DNA from: CABMGU01 sp035292785
GTDB taxonomy: Archaea > Nanobdellota > Nanobdellia > Woesearchaeales > ARS49
NCBI GenBank assembly: GCA_035292785.1
Contig: DATDPK010000044.1
Span: 1-46,599, forward strand
Length of the DNA stretch: 46,599 bases
Direction of reading: 5' to 3'
The first letter of the stretch is position 1. Each line of letters starts with the position of its first letter. This document shows, piece after piece, positions 15,723-22,838 of this stretch. The translations under genes were made by a program, and so were the position numbers. The notes under the pieces were generated by a model. That model had not been told where the DNA came from. It saw nothing but the letters and a program-made list of their open reading frames with translations, and did no database searches.

Positions 15723-16186
15723 CACTTAGCAGGCTTAGCTTCAGCCGACTTTGCTTTTATAACAGGAACTTTTTCAACAGGCTTTGCAACCGGTGTTTCT
15801 GCTTTTGGAGGCATTTTCTGCACAGGAACTGGCTTTAATTCTGTCTTTATTTCCGGCTTTGCTTCCTTGCCAGTAACCTTCTCTGTAATCTTCTTGACAA
15901 TACCCTTCTTTTCTTCTGTTTTCTTTTCCTCTATCTTTGCGCCAAACAATTGAGCCCTGACAACGCCCTTGTCATCCTTGACAACATTAACTTTAACCCT
16001 TGAAGGAGGATTCTTCATGCCGTGCTTCCAAATCTCAAGATTCAACTCAGGCATCAAACGAACATCCTCACTCTTCATATGACGGATTAAGAATTCTTTT
16101 ACTGTGTTGACTGCTTTCTTTGCACGCTTGTACTTCGGAGCTTTCAGCCAGCCCTTTCTGAGAGGAATCGTATAAGTTCTTTCCAT
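15722..16186 (-). CDS. rpl31e: Ribosomal protein L31e with C-terminal extension
   Basis: Residues 1-85 form the L31e domain of the large subunit near the exit tunnel (ERTYTIPLRKGWLKAPKYKRAKKAV, LIRHMKSEDVRLMPELNLEIWKHG, PSRVKVNVVKDDKGVVRAQLFG). About 70 further residues are a low-complexity Lys/Pro/Glu/Ala tail (EEKKGIVKKITEKV, KPVPVQKMPPKAETPVAKP). This tail is longer than in usual archaeal L31e, where the protein ends near 85-95 residues. It lies one base after L39e and overlaps cbf5 by one base. The domain call is firm; the tail function is unknown, possibly RNA binding. Confidence 0.93.
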   Translation of the reverse strand: MERTYTIPLRKGWLKAPKYKRAKKAVNTVKEFLIRHMKSEDVRLMPELNLEIWKHGMKNPPSRVKVNVVKDDKGVVRAQLFGAKIEEKKTEEKKGIVKKITEKVTGKEAKPEIKTELKPVPVQKMPPKAETPVAKPVEKVPVIKAKSAEAKPAK

Positions 16187-16187
16187 T

Positions 16188-16361
16188 TTAAACCTTCAAC
16201 TTAGTCCTGCGCCAGTTTCGCTTAACTGCAGTATGACGACCAGGATGAACTCTTCGACCTTTACCGTAAGCCTTTGGAACAGTCCAAAAAGGAGCCCATC
16301 TTGTCTGCCTTCCGCGCTTAATCAAGCGCCTCTTCCTTGCCTGATGCTTAATACTAGACAT
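16188..16361 (-). CDS. rpl39e: Ribosomal protein L39e
   Basis: The 57-residue protein starts at 16361 (MSSIKHQARKRRLIKRGRQT) and continues to PFWTVPKAYGKGRRVHPGRHTAVKRNWRRTKLKV. It has the length and basic composition of L39e, the smallest protein of the large subunit, which lines the exit tunnel. An in-frame extension upstream would translate S19e sequence in another frame and is rejected. Its start overlaps the end of the S19e gene by 8 bp. It lies one base before L31e. Confidence 0.93.
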   Translation of the reverse strand: MSSIKHQARKRRLIKRGRQTRWAPFWTVPKAYGKGRRVHPGRHTAVKRNWRRTKLKV

Positions 16362-16929
16362 TTGGAGTCTCCGCTGCAGGCGCTTCTGCAGGTGTTTCTT
16401 CTTTCTTCTTCCTTGGAGCTCTCGGCTTTCGAGGCTTCTTCGGCTTTTCTTCCTTGATCTCAGGAACTTCAACAACTTTAGGCCTTGCAGGCAAAACAAC
16501 ACCCTGCTCTTTCATAATCTGGCTTGCAACATTTTCCAGCAACTGCTGGCCCTTTGGAGAAATAATCCTTCCCTTGTGAACACCTTTCTTAGCCTGAGAA
16601 GCAAGACCTGACTTTTCCAACTGCTGCAAAATCTTCCTAATAATACTTCCAGAACCAGGATAAACATGCTCGGGCTTGAAACCCCTGTTCTTCCTGCCGC
16701 CAAACTTGGTTCTCAACTTGCTTGTACCAACAGGACCGAGCAAAAACAGTTTTCTCAAAATAGCAGCAGAACGCACATACCACCAGTCCTTTTGCATAGG
16801 AGCACGCTCCCTGCTCATACCCGTCTTGACAAACGCAGCCCAAACCGGAGGCTTAATTGCCGCATCCTTTTTCAGTTCCTCAGCAGCACGCTGAATTAAC
16901 AGCGTACCATCAACATCGTGTATTCCCAT
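16354..16929 (-). CDS. rps19e: Ribosomal protein S19e with C-terminal extension
   Basis: The first 150 residues are S19e, a small-subunit protein needed for maturation of the head of the 30S particle. Motifs are PPVWAAFVKTGMSRERAPMQKDWWYVRSAAILRKLFLLGPVGTSKLRTKFGGRKNRGFKPEHVYPGSGSIIRKILQQLE, seen in order. A 40-residue Lys/Pro/Arg/Ala-rich tail follows (KKPRKPRAPRKKKEETPAEAP), as also in L31e. It is the first gene of the S19e-L39e-L31e-cbf5 operon. The TATA box at 17003-17010 leaves a leader of about 50 nt that contains a short hairpin. Confidence 0.93.
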   Translation of the reverse strand: MGIHDVDGTLLIQRAAEELKKDAAIKPPVWAAFVKTGMSRERAPMQKDWWYVRSAAILRKLFLLGPVGTSKLRTKFGGRKNRGFKPEHVYPGSGSIIRKILQQLEKSGLASQAKKGVHKGRIISPKGQQLLENVASQIMKEQGVVLPARPKVVEVPEIKEEKPKKPRKPRAPRKKKEETPAEAPAAETPNV

Positions 16930-16955
16930 TGTGTGTGTGACCTTGCGGTCTTCGA

Positions 16956-17010
16956 TGGACGTCTTACGAGCGTCCAGAATATATTGAGGTCAAGAGGGGT
17001 GGTTTATAAA
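16956..17010 (-). promoter_or_regulatory. Promoter and leader hairpin of the S19e operon
   Basis: TTTATAAA at 17003-17010 is a consensus TATA box, predicting transcription from about 16980. The leader before the ATG at 16929 contains a 6-bp inverted repeat, TGGACG (16956-16961) and CGTCCA (16971-16976), with a 9-nt loop. Unlike most lead genes here, this mRNA would have a real 5' leader, where a ribosomal protein could feed back on translation. Confidence 0.45.
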
Positions 17011-17136
17011 GATTGCTGTTGATATTGGAATGAGGCGTTGTTCAGACGGGCTTAAAAGGTGAAAGTTTCAATTTAGTTGGTTTTATTCTCTTCCAACCGA
17101 AAACTTTAAGAACATAAGATTGTACAGGTGATTTTG

Positions 17137-17328
17137 ATGGTTGGATCTGGAAGAGAAAAAGAGATAGCACGTAAAATAAAACAGCAAGCGTTATTGATAT
17201 TAGATTATGCGGCTGACATTGAAAAGAACCCGTTCTCGAACGAATATGTTTTGCTTTTAGAAGCTGCGGCCGCTGAACTAATTCGATTAGCCAAACTTGA
17301 GTATGCTCCGCTTGCAAAATCGAAATAA
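17137..17328 (+). CDS. Small helical hypothetical protein (63 aa)
   Basis: The start is ATG 17137 (MVGSGREKEI), because GGTGA (17127-17131) is an ideal ribosome-binding site 5 nt before it; an in-frame GTG nine bases earlier would place this site inside the gene. The protein is almost entirely amphipathic helix (KEIARKIKQQALLILDYAADIEK, EYVLLLEAAAAELIRLAKLEYAPL), suggesting a two-helix hairpin that dimerises. No family is recognised. It stands alone between the S19e promoter and the AbrB/RelE pair and could be a small DNA-binding or antitoxin-like protein, but nothing shows it. Confidence 0.5.
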   Translation: MVGSGREKEIARKIKQQALLILDYAADIEKNPFSNEYVLLLEAAAAELIRLAKLEYAPLAKSK

Positions 17329-17422
17329 AAGTAAGCATTTTGCATGGCTCTTGGTTTCTCAGACTGTCTAAGAATCCCTACCTTCTCGGATAGTTTAAGG
17401 ATACAGCTTCTCAGCAGAAAGT

Positions 17423-17450
17423 TTTAAATACTAAGTAAGATGTGTCTTAC
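17423..17450 (+). promoter_or_regulatory. Promoter and operator of the AbrB/RelE pair
   Basis: TTTAAA (17423-17428) is 27.5 nt before the GTG at 17453, fitting a leaderless mRNA. Directly between box and start lies a perfect inverted repeat, GTAAGA (17435-17440) and TCTTAC (17445-17450), with spacer TGTG. A dimeric AbrB-type antitoxin bound there would shut off its own operon, which is the usual logic of such modules. Confidence 0.6.
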
Positions 17451-17452
17451 CT

Positions 17453-17731
17453 GTGAGCACTATGATACAGATGAACATAACAAAAATGAGCTCAAAAGGG
17501 CAGATTGTAATACCTAAGGAGCTGCGCAAAGGAATCCAGGAAGGAGAAGAAATAGTGATAATCAAAAGAGGCAGCCAAATAATTCTGAAGCGCGTAAAGG
17601 ATTTTGACAAACAGCTGAAAGAAGACTTAATTTTTGCAAAGAGAACAGAAGAAGCCTGGAAGAAGTATGAGAAAGGCGAATTTATAGAAATGGAGATGGA
17701 CGAATTCTTAAAGGAACTTAAGCGATGGTAA
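17453..17731 (+). CDS. AbrB/MazE-type DNA-binding antitoxin
   Basis: The 92-residue protein has the swapped-hairpin AbrB domain at its N-terminus (NITKMSSKGQIVIPKELRKGIQEGEEIVIIKRGSQIILKRV) and an acidic, helical C-terminal half (residues 48-92). That half would wrap around and inhibit the partner toxin. The GTG at 17453 is chosen because it lies at the expected transcription start; the ATG at 17462 is the alternative. It overlaps the RelE-like toxin gene by 7 bp. The antitoxin-first order is typical, and the inverted repeat in its promoter suggests autoregulation. Confidence 0.85.
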   Translation: MSTMIQMNITKMSSKGQIVIPKELRKGIQEGEEIVIIKRGSQIILKRVKDFDKQLKEDLIFAKRTEEAWKKYEKGEFIEMEMDEFLKELKRW

Positions 17732-17970
17732 AAGTTGCATTTCATCCTGATTTCCAGAAATTATTCTTTAAACTTGACAAGACGACTGCAGAAAAAATTT
17801 GGAAACAAATAGAAAAACTCAAGTTCAACCCAGAAGCAGGAAAACCAATGAGGTTTTCTCGAAAAGGCACTCGAGAACTTTACATCGTGCCTTATAGGCT
17901 ATCTTATTCTTATTTAAAAGATGAAGACAAAATAATTTTAGTGGATTTATACCACAAAAATGAACAATAA
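17725..17970 (+). CDS. RelE/ParE-superfamily toxin
   Basis: The 81-residue protein has the RelE fold order: an N-terminal strand (VKVAFHPDFQKLFFKLD), two helices (TAEKIWKQIEKLKFNPEAG), then strands with KGTRELYIVPYRLSYSYLKDEDKIILVDLYHKNEQ. The R-E-L-Y..PYRL..SY region and the closing VDLYHKNEQ match the active-site face of ribosome-dependent mRNA interferases of this superfamily. Activity is inferred from the family. It overlaps its AbrB-type antitoxin by 7 bp. Its stop codon abuts the stop of the convergent Nudix gene, with no base between them. Confidence 0.85.
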   Translation: MVKVAFHPDFQKLFFKLDKTTAEKIWKQIEKLKFNPEAGKPMRFSRKGTRELYIVPYRLSYSYLKDEDKIILVDLYHKNEQ

Positions 17971-18456
17971 TTAAGGATACAACTTTTCAATCACGTGAGC
18001 TAATTCGGGATGTATCAACTGATTCTTCTTCACCATATCCTTAACGTCAGCAACAGAAAACCATTTGCCGTCAGCAACCTCCTCAAAATTCAGATTAAAT
18101 GGACCGGGATAAATGCCGCGGAAGACCTGCAAAAACTTGCGCATCTTGTAATGGTCGTACGGACTTTCGTGGATTTTTGTAAGAGGAATCTTGACCCCCA
18201 ATTCCTCCTTCAACTCACGGACAGCGGCCTTTTCATAAGTCTCGCCTTTCTGCACGTGCCCCCCAGCACTCGTAACCCAATGGCCCGGACAAAAGCTCTT
18301 CTTTGCAGAACGCTGCTGCAGGAAAATCTCGCCTTTGTCGTTAAAAATCAAAACGTGAACAATGCGGTGATTCAAGCGCTTTGCGTAAACATCATCAAAA
18401 GGAGCAGAGCCCACAACCTCGTTATTCTCATCAACAACATCAAGTACTTCCTGCAT
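17971..18456 (-). CDS. Nudix hydrolase (IDI/YfcD-like)
   Basis: The 161-residue enzyme contains a full Nudix box, GGHVQKGETYEKAAVRELKEELGV (about 82-105), for metal-dependent hydrolysis of nucleoside diphosphate derivatives. The preceding FLQQRSAKKSFCPGHWVTSAGGHV and the N-terminal VDENNEVVGSAPFDDVYAKRLNHRIVHVLIF resemble E. coli YfcD and type-1 isopentenyl diphosphate isomerase. The exact substrate cannot be assigned. An AGGTGAG ribosome-binding site lies 5 nt before the ATG. The gene follows the AlkD-like gene after 37 bp, so both are probably on one transcript. Confidence 0.9.
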   Translation of the reverse strand: MQEVLDVVDENNEVVGSAPFDDVYAKRLNHRIVHVLIFNDKGEIFLQQRSAKKSFCPGHWVTSAGGHVQKGETYEKAAVRELKEELGVKIPLTKIHESPYDHYKMRKFLQVFRGIYPGPFNLNFEEVADGKWFSVADVKDMVKKNQLIHPELAHVIEKLYP

Positions 18457-18493
18457 TAACTCACCTTTTTACAAACAACTGCAAGCAATTCAT

Positions 18494-19162
18494 CTATATA
18501 TTCTTTGCCATGGCCCTTTGCTTCAAACTTTTCGGCATCAACTCAATTGCATACCGCAAAGCAGTTCTGCCCATCCTGTCTTTGTGCTTAAGAATAAACT
18601 GAAACACTTCTTTCTGATGAGTCTTGCCGGCTTCTCGCAACGCCCAGCCATATGCTTTCTGAATCAAATCTTCCTTGTCAGGAAGCAATTGTTCAGCCAC
18701 CTCGAAAATATCTTTCACGTATAAACCACGGCGGCAAGGGTAGACGAATGAAACAGCAGAAGCTCTTCGCGTCCAAAGATTTTTTGACTTCGCCCAGCTC
18801 TTGATTTCAGGCAACAATGATGCATTCTTCTCAAGCAACGGGCAGAGAACATTAAGGCAAATGTCATCAACCTGCGCCCAATTTGAAGCATATTTGTCCA
18901 GCCATTTTTTCATCAAAGGAACTGCAGCAATATTTCCCTGCTTAGCCCACATCACGGCAACAACACTTTCCTCGTGCCAGCCGGACTGCCACAATTCCTC
19001 CAAAACAGCGACATCGACATTTTCAGGAAAGAAATCCTTTGCAATCTTCCTCAAAACCGTATAACGCACTCCGTAAGCCTTGATTGGCTCCTTGAAGAAC
19101 ATATTGTAATTGTAAGTCTTGTCAGCGTTCTCTTTCAGTGATGCGCGCAATTCTTTCAGCAT
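18494..19162 (-). CDS. DNA alkylation repair protein, AlkD-like HEAT-repeat glycosylase
   Basis: The protein is a chain of paired helices of the AlkD/AlkC type, which remove bulky or positively charged alkylated bases. Family marks are YGVRYTVLRKIAKDFF near the N-terminus, SNWAQVDDICLNVL (the W-x3-D pair expected at the active site), and SKNLWTRRASAVSFVYP. I place the start at ATG 19162 (MLKELRAS, 222 aa). From there the shared TTTAAA box at 19187-19192 is 27.5 nt away, as in the other leaderless genes. The longer form from 19195 (11 extra residues, MFKNVVVNEND) would put the thrS promoter inside the coding region. The Nudix gene follows downstream. Confidence 0.8.
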   Translation of the reverse strand: MLKELRASLKENADKTYNYNMFFKEPIKAYGVRYTVLRKIAKDFFPENVDVAVLEELWQSGWHEESVVAVMWAKQGNIAAVPLMKKWLDKYASNWAQVDDICLNVLCPLLEKNASLLPEIKSWAKSKNLWTRRASAVSFVYPCRRGLYVKDIFEVAEQLLPDKEDLIQKAYGWALREAGKTHQKEVFQFILKHKDRMGRTALRYAIELMPKSLKQRAMAKNI

Positions 19163-19214
19163 ATCATTCTCATTTACAACAACATTTTTAAACATATTGC
19201 TATCATAAAATTAT
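19163..19214. promoter_or_regulatory. Shared symmetric TATA box between alkD-like gene and thrS (52-bp spacer)
   Basis: TTTAAA at 19187-19192 is centred 25.5 nt before the thrS ATG (19215) and 27.5 nt before the alkD-like ATG at 19162. With that start choice the spacer is 52 bp, the same as two other divergent pairs in the window. Confidence 0.55.
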
Positions 19215-21113
19215 ATGCTCAAACTAACACTGCCAGACGGCAAAGTATTGCAACTGCCTGACAAAAGCACAGGACTTCAGGCAGCAGAATCCATAGGCAA
19301 AAAGCTGGCAAAAGACGCACTGGCAATAGAAATAGACGGCGAAGTACGCGATTTAATGAGAATAATAGAAAAAGATGCAAAAATCAAAATCCTGACATTT
19401 TCGAACAAAGGAGGAATGGACACGTTAAGACACAGCACAGCACACGTATTCGCACACGCAGTCAAAAAATTATATCCAAACGCAAAACCAACAATAGGGC
19501 CACCTGTAGAAGAAGGATTCTATTATGATTTTGACGACCTGAAAATAACGCCAGAAGAATTCCCAAAAATAGAACTGAAAATGCAGGAAATCATCAATGC
19601 AAATCACCCGTTCGAAAGACACGACTGGACATTGGCAGATGTAAAAAAGTATGAAGGCGACAATCCATACAAACTTGAGCTTGCAGAAGACTTCAAGGAA
19701 AAAGGATGGAAATTAACAGCATACAGAGACGGAGACTTCATTGACTTATGCGAAGGACCACACGTGCCAAACACAGGATACATCAAAGCATTCAAACTAA
19801 TAAAAATCGCAGCAGCATACTGGAGAGGAGACCCGAAAAACAAACAGCTAACAAGAGTTTACGGCATCTCATTCCCAAGCACAAAAGAACTGCACGATCA
19901 CGAAAAATTAATGGAAGAAATAGAAAAAAGAGACCACAGAAAAATAGGACAAAAATTAGGACTGTTCATGTTCCACGAATGGAGCCCAGGAAGCCCATTC
20001 CTGCTGCCAAAAGGCACTATAATATACAACACAATGCAGAACTTCATAAGAGAAGAGTACAAAAAAAGAGGATACCAGGAAGTCATAACACCGCAGCTAT
20101 TCAACAAAGCACTATGGGAAATGTCAGGACATTGGGCGCACTTCAAGGAAAACATGTTCACGCTTGAAGTGGACAATGAAGATTACGCATTAAAACCAAT
20201 GAACTGCCCGTCGCACGTTCTCATCTTCAAATCACAAACAAGAAGCTACAGAGATTTGCCATTAAGAATAGCAGACTTCTGCTTTTTACATAGAAACGAA
20301 GTGCGAGGAACACTCGGCGGACTGACAAGAGTGAGAAAATTATCACAAGACGACGCGCACATATTCTGCACGCCAGAACAAATAAAAGAAGAAATCAAAG
20401 GAGTTTTACAATTTGTAAAATATGTCTACGAAGATGTTTTCAAACTAAAATTCCACGCAAAACTGTCAACAAAACCAGAAAAAGCAATGGGAGCACCAGA
20501 ACTCTGGGAAAAAGCAGAAAAAGCACTTGCAGAAGCCCTAAAAGAAGTCAAGATGAATTACGAAATCAAGGAAAAAGAAGGAGCATTCTACGGGCCAAAA
20601 ATAGACTTTGACGTCAAAGATGCATTAGGGAGAGAATGGCAGCTGGCGACAGTGCAATTAGACTTCCAAATGCCACTGCGCTTTGGAGCAGAATACGAAG
20701 GAGCAGACAATACAAAACACACCTGCGTAATGATACACAGAGCAATACTCGGTTCCTTGGAAAGATTCCTGGGAGTAATGATAGAGCATTACGCAGGAAA
20801 ATTCCCGCTATGGCTTTCACCAGAACAAGTCAGAGTATTATCATTGGCGGACAGATTCAACCACGACGCACAAAAATTAGTTGATGAATTGAAAACACAC
20901 GGCATCAGGGCAACGCTTGACGCAAGCGCAGAAACAGTAAACAAAAAAGTACGCAATGCACAACTCGACCAAGTCAACTATATATTAGTATTCGGCGAAA
21001 AAGAACAAAAAGGAGAATTACAAGTGCGCACGCGAGAAAACAAGGTATTCGGGCCAGTCAAAAAAGAAACGTTCATAGCAGACCTTCTGAAGGAAACAGA
21101 TAGCAAGATTTAA
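19215..21113 (+). CDS. thrS: Threonyl-tRNA synthetase, bacterial type
   Basis: The 632-residue enzyme charges tRNA-Thr. It has the full bacterial/eukaryotic layout: TGS domain (1-60, LTLPDGKVLQLPDKSTGLQAAESIG); editing domain with HSTAH (73-77) and CEGPHVP; class II catalytic core with motif 2 FLHRNEVRGTLGGLTRVRKLSQDDAHIFC and zinc ligands in MNCPSH and MIHRAILGSLERF; and the anticodon domain (PEQVRVLSLADRF to the end). Many archaea instead carry an archaeal ThrRS with a D-aminoacyl-tRNA deacylase-like editing domain and no TGS, so this copy probably came from bacteria in an ancestor. It is leaderless relative to the shared TATA box. Confidence 0.97.
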   Translation: MLKLTLPDGKVLQLPDKSTGLQAAESIGKKLAKDALAIEIDGEVRDLMRIIEKDAKIKILTFSNKGGMDTLRHSTAHVFAHAVKKLYPNAKPTIGPPVEEGFYYDFDDLKITPEEFPKIELKMQEIINANHPFERHDWTLADVKKYEGDNPYKLELAEDFKEKGWKLTAYRDGDFIDLCEGPHVPNTGYIKAFKLIKIAAAYWRGDPKNKQLTRVYGISFPSTKELHDHEKLMEEIEKRDHRKIGQKLGLFMFHEWSPGSPFLLPKGTIIYNTMQNFIREEYKKRGYQEVITPQLFNKALWEMSGHWAHFKENMFTLEVDNEDYALKPMNCPSHVLIFKSQTRSYRDLPLRIADFCFLHRNEVRGTLGGLTRVRKLSQDDAHIFCTPEQIKEEIKGVLQFVKYVYEDVFKLKFHAKLSTKPEKAMGAPELWEKAEKALAEALKEVKMNYEIKEKEGAFYGPKIDFDVKDALGREWQLATVQLDFQMPLRFGAEYEGADNTKHTCVMIHRAILGSLERFLGVMIEHYAGKFPLWLSPEQVRVLSLADRFNHDAQKLVDELKTHGIRATLDASAETVNKKVRNAQLDQVNYILVFGEKEQKGELQVRTRENKVFGPVKKETFIADLLKETDSKI

Positions 21114-21151
21114 ATACACTTTTTCTTATTTATAACTAAAAAGAGTTGAAA

Positions 21152-21667
21152 ATGAAAAAAGGCCAACAAAGCATTGCACTTGTCTTATTGGGAGTAGTTG
21201 CAATCATTGCAATAATCGGGCTGATTCTGCTGATGAAAAAAACACCAAGCGGATACCAAGTTTACAATTACGACAAGCCATACATTCTTGAAAGCGGACC
21301 ATTAAACTGGGAAAACTTGTTCGCATTCGCAGCAAGCTTTGAAGACGCAGAAGGATGGTGTCCGAACCACAGAATATCTGAAGGCGGGTTCTTAGATATA
21401 TTGCAAAGAACAGGAAACAAGCAATACCGATGCTATGTTGTACCGCCAGACAAAGTACCGCCACAATACAGGCCGTTCTATCAAGAAGTTTACAGCATAA
21501 AACCAAGAATAGCACCAGTGGCATGCTTTTTAGGCTCAGGAATGACAAGACCAGAAGGATATTCTTACCCGCTGTGGTGCGATTCAGGAATATACTCTGT
21601 GATAAACTATCCATACTACACATACCCAGTATATCCACAAGGAAGCCCATTAACAATCAATGATTAA
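21152..21667 (+). CDS. Pilin-like membrane-anchored protein A
   Basis: The start is ATG 21152 (MKKGQQSIALVLLGVV). The 171-residue protein has a K-K-G-Q-Q-S junction followed by 19 hydrophobic residues. This resembles archaeal class III (type IV pilin-like) signal peptides, which are cut before the Gln, but the Glu at +5 of true pilins is absent. The ectodomain is small, aromatic and has four cysteines (WCP, RCYVVPP, VACFLG, WCDSG), and ends in a Tyr/Pro-rich tail (YPYYTYPVYPQG). The N-terminus is almost the same as that of the next gene, and both share C-Y-x-V-P. A TTTAAATA box at 21112-21119 lies over the thrS stop. Confidence 0.65.
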   Translation: MKKGQQSIALVLLGVVAIIAIIGLILLMKKTPSGYQVYNYDKPYILESGPLNWENLFAFAASFEDAEGWCPNHRISEGGFLDILQRTGNKQYRCYVVPPDKVPPQYRPFYQEVYSIKPRIAPVACFLGSGMTRPEGYSYPLWCDSGIYSVINYPYYTYPVYPQGSPLTIND

Positions 21668-21679
21668 AGGAGGACAAAA

Positions 21680-22450
21680 ATGAAATTGCAAAAAACAAGA
21701 TTTTTTGAAAACTTGAAAATAAAATTTTCAAGTAAAGCTCAAACAGGAATCGGATTGGTGATACTAGGAGTAGTCGCAATAATCGCAGTCATAGGACTCG
21801 TGTTATTATTCACGCGCGCAAGCGAACCACAAGGAGCATTGCTCACAGAACTATCAATTGGAAATGTTTACGGAGGAGGAAACGTGCCAGGAGAAGGAAT
21901 CGCGCCGACATACCCGTCGCCAACATACATTCCTGGAGCGCCGGCAGTAGCGTATCCTGCAAGGCCTTACCCAACCGCGATTAGCACAAAAGGCTCAAGA
22001 GTTCCAGCAATGATTGTAAGCGCAAAATTCGGAGGACAAAGAGCAGGATTTGCAACAATAGCAGACTACACAGGATGCACGTGGTCAATAATAAAAGGAG
22101 CAAAATGGGGACAACCTCTCGACCAGCTTAACTGCTACCAAGTGCCAAATATGGGCGGAAGCGGAGATGCGTCAGGAAACTTCCCAACAGACAGCTCAGC
22201 TGAAGCAAGAGTACCAAAAGACTATAGAGGAAACTACGGCGGAGATGTCTACTGCTATGCAAACAGCATTGGAGCAGAACAGCAAAAGCCAAACAGCGAA
22301 GACTTATTCAGGGAAAACATACTGAACGCAGTAAGATATGGCTCAGCAAATGTAGATGGCTACGAATGGACAACAACAATAATTAACGGAAAAGAAGTGC
22401 CTGTTTGCTGGATAAGCGAGAAGGTCTTCCCATTCCCGCAAGGACCATAA
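21680..22450 (+). CDS. Pilin-like membrane-anchored protein B
   Basis: This 256-residue paralogue of the upstream gene has a longer basic leader (MKLQKTRFFENLKIKFSSKA), then QTGIGLVILGVVAIIAVIGLVLLF, which matches the upstream segment at most positions. A Pro/Tyr/Gly-rich linker (residues 60-105, for example PTYPSPTYIPGAPAVAYP) separates the anchor from a C-terminal domain. That domain has four cysteines (GCTWS, NCYQVP, YCYANS, VCWIS). A strong AAAGGAGG ribosome-binding site lies 12 bp after the first gene, so the two form an operon. Assembly of both into a filament is possible but unproven; no pilus ATPase is in the window. Confidence 0.65.
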   Translation: MKLQKTRFFENLKIKFSSKAQTGIGLVILGVVAIIAVIGLVLLFTRASEPQGALLTELSIGNVYGGGNVPGEGIAPTYPSPTYIPGAPAVAYPARPYPTAISTKGSRVPAMIVSAKFGGQRAGFATIADYTGCTWSIIKGAKWGQPLDQLNCYQVPNMGGSGDASGNFPTDSSAEARVPKDYRGNYGGDVYCYANSIGAEQQKPNSEDLFRENILNAVRYGSANVDGYEWTTTIINGKEVPVCWISEKVFPFPQGP

Positions 22451-22466
22451 GTTTTTAATCTAATTA

Positions 22467-22482
22467 TTTTTTCTTTTCTTTT
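22467..22482 (+). terminator. Oligo-T tract after the pilin-like pair
   Basis: A run of T residues broken only by two C (22467-22482) follows the stop at 22450. Archaeal polymerase terminates at such U-tracts without a required hairpin. It overlaps the region just before the pth2 start, whose TATA-like TTTAAT is at 22454-22459. Confidence 0.45.
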
Positions 22483-22485
22483 AAC

Positions 22486-22833
22486 ATGGAATACAAACAA
22501 GTAATTCTGGTAAGAGCAGACTTGAAGCTGACAAAAGGAAAAATGGCGGCACAAGCAAGCCACGCATCAGTAGATGCGGTTCTAAAGTCGCACAAAGACG
22601 ACATTGCAACATGGCAGGCGCAAGGAATGAAAAAAGTCGTCCTTAAAGTAGCAGATAAGGAAGAATTGCTGCTGTACAAGCAAAAAGCAGACGACGCAGG
22701 ACTGGTTTGCGCGCTAATAACAGATGCAGGGCACACACAATTGCCGTCAGGAACAGTAACCTGCCTTGGAATAGGGCCTGACAAGATAGAGAAGATAGAC
22801 AAGATAACAGGAAAGCTTAGTCTTATATCGTAG
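22486..22833 (+). CDS. pth2: Peptidyl-tRNA hydrolase, archaeal type (Pth2)
   Basis: The 115-residue enzyme frees tRNA from peptidyl-tRNA dropped by stalled ribosomes. It has the Pth2 blocks QVILVRADLKLTKGKMAAQASHAS (residues 5-28), where K and H are active-site residues, then KKVVLKVADKEELLLYKQKADDAGL, and ALITDAGHTQLPSGTVTCLGIGP. Length is that of the family. The TATA-like TTTAAT (22454-22459) lies about 30 nt before the ATG, so the mRNA is probably leaderless. A cluster of overlapping inverted repeats follows its stop codon. Confidence 0.96.
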   Translation: MEYKQVILVRADLKLTKGKMAAQASHASVDAVLKSHKDDIATWQAQGMKKVVLKVADKEELLLYKQKADDAGLVCALITDAGHTQLPSGTVTCLGIGPDKIEKIDKITGKLSLIS

Positions 22834-22838
22834 TGTCT

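Noticed and set aside
16362..16502. N-terminal extension of L39e
   Set aside because: It is S19e coding sequence read in a second frame; L39e is normally about 50-57 residues.
16930..17136. Possible RNA gene in the longest intergenic gap
   Set aside because: It contains the S19e promoter and a 6-bp hairpin only; no tRNA cloverleaf or box C/D or H/ACA signature could be recognised by eye.
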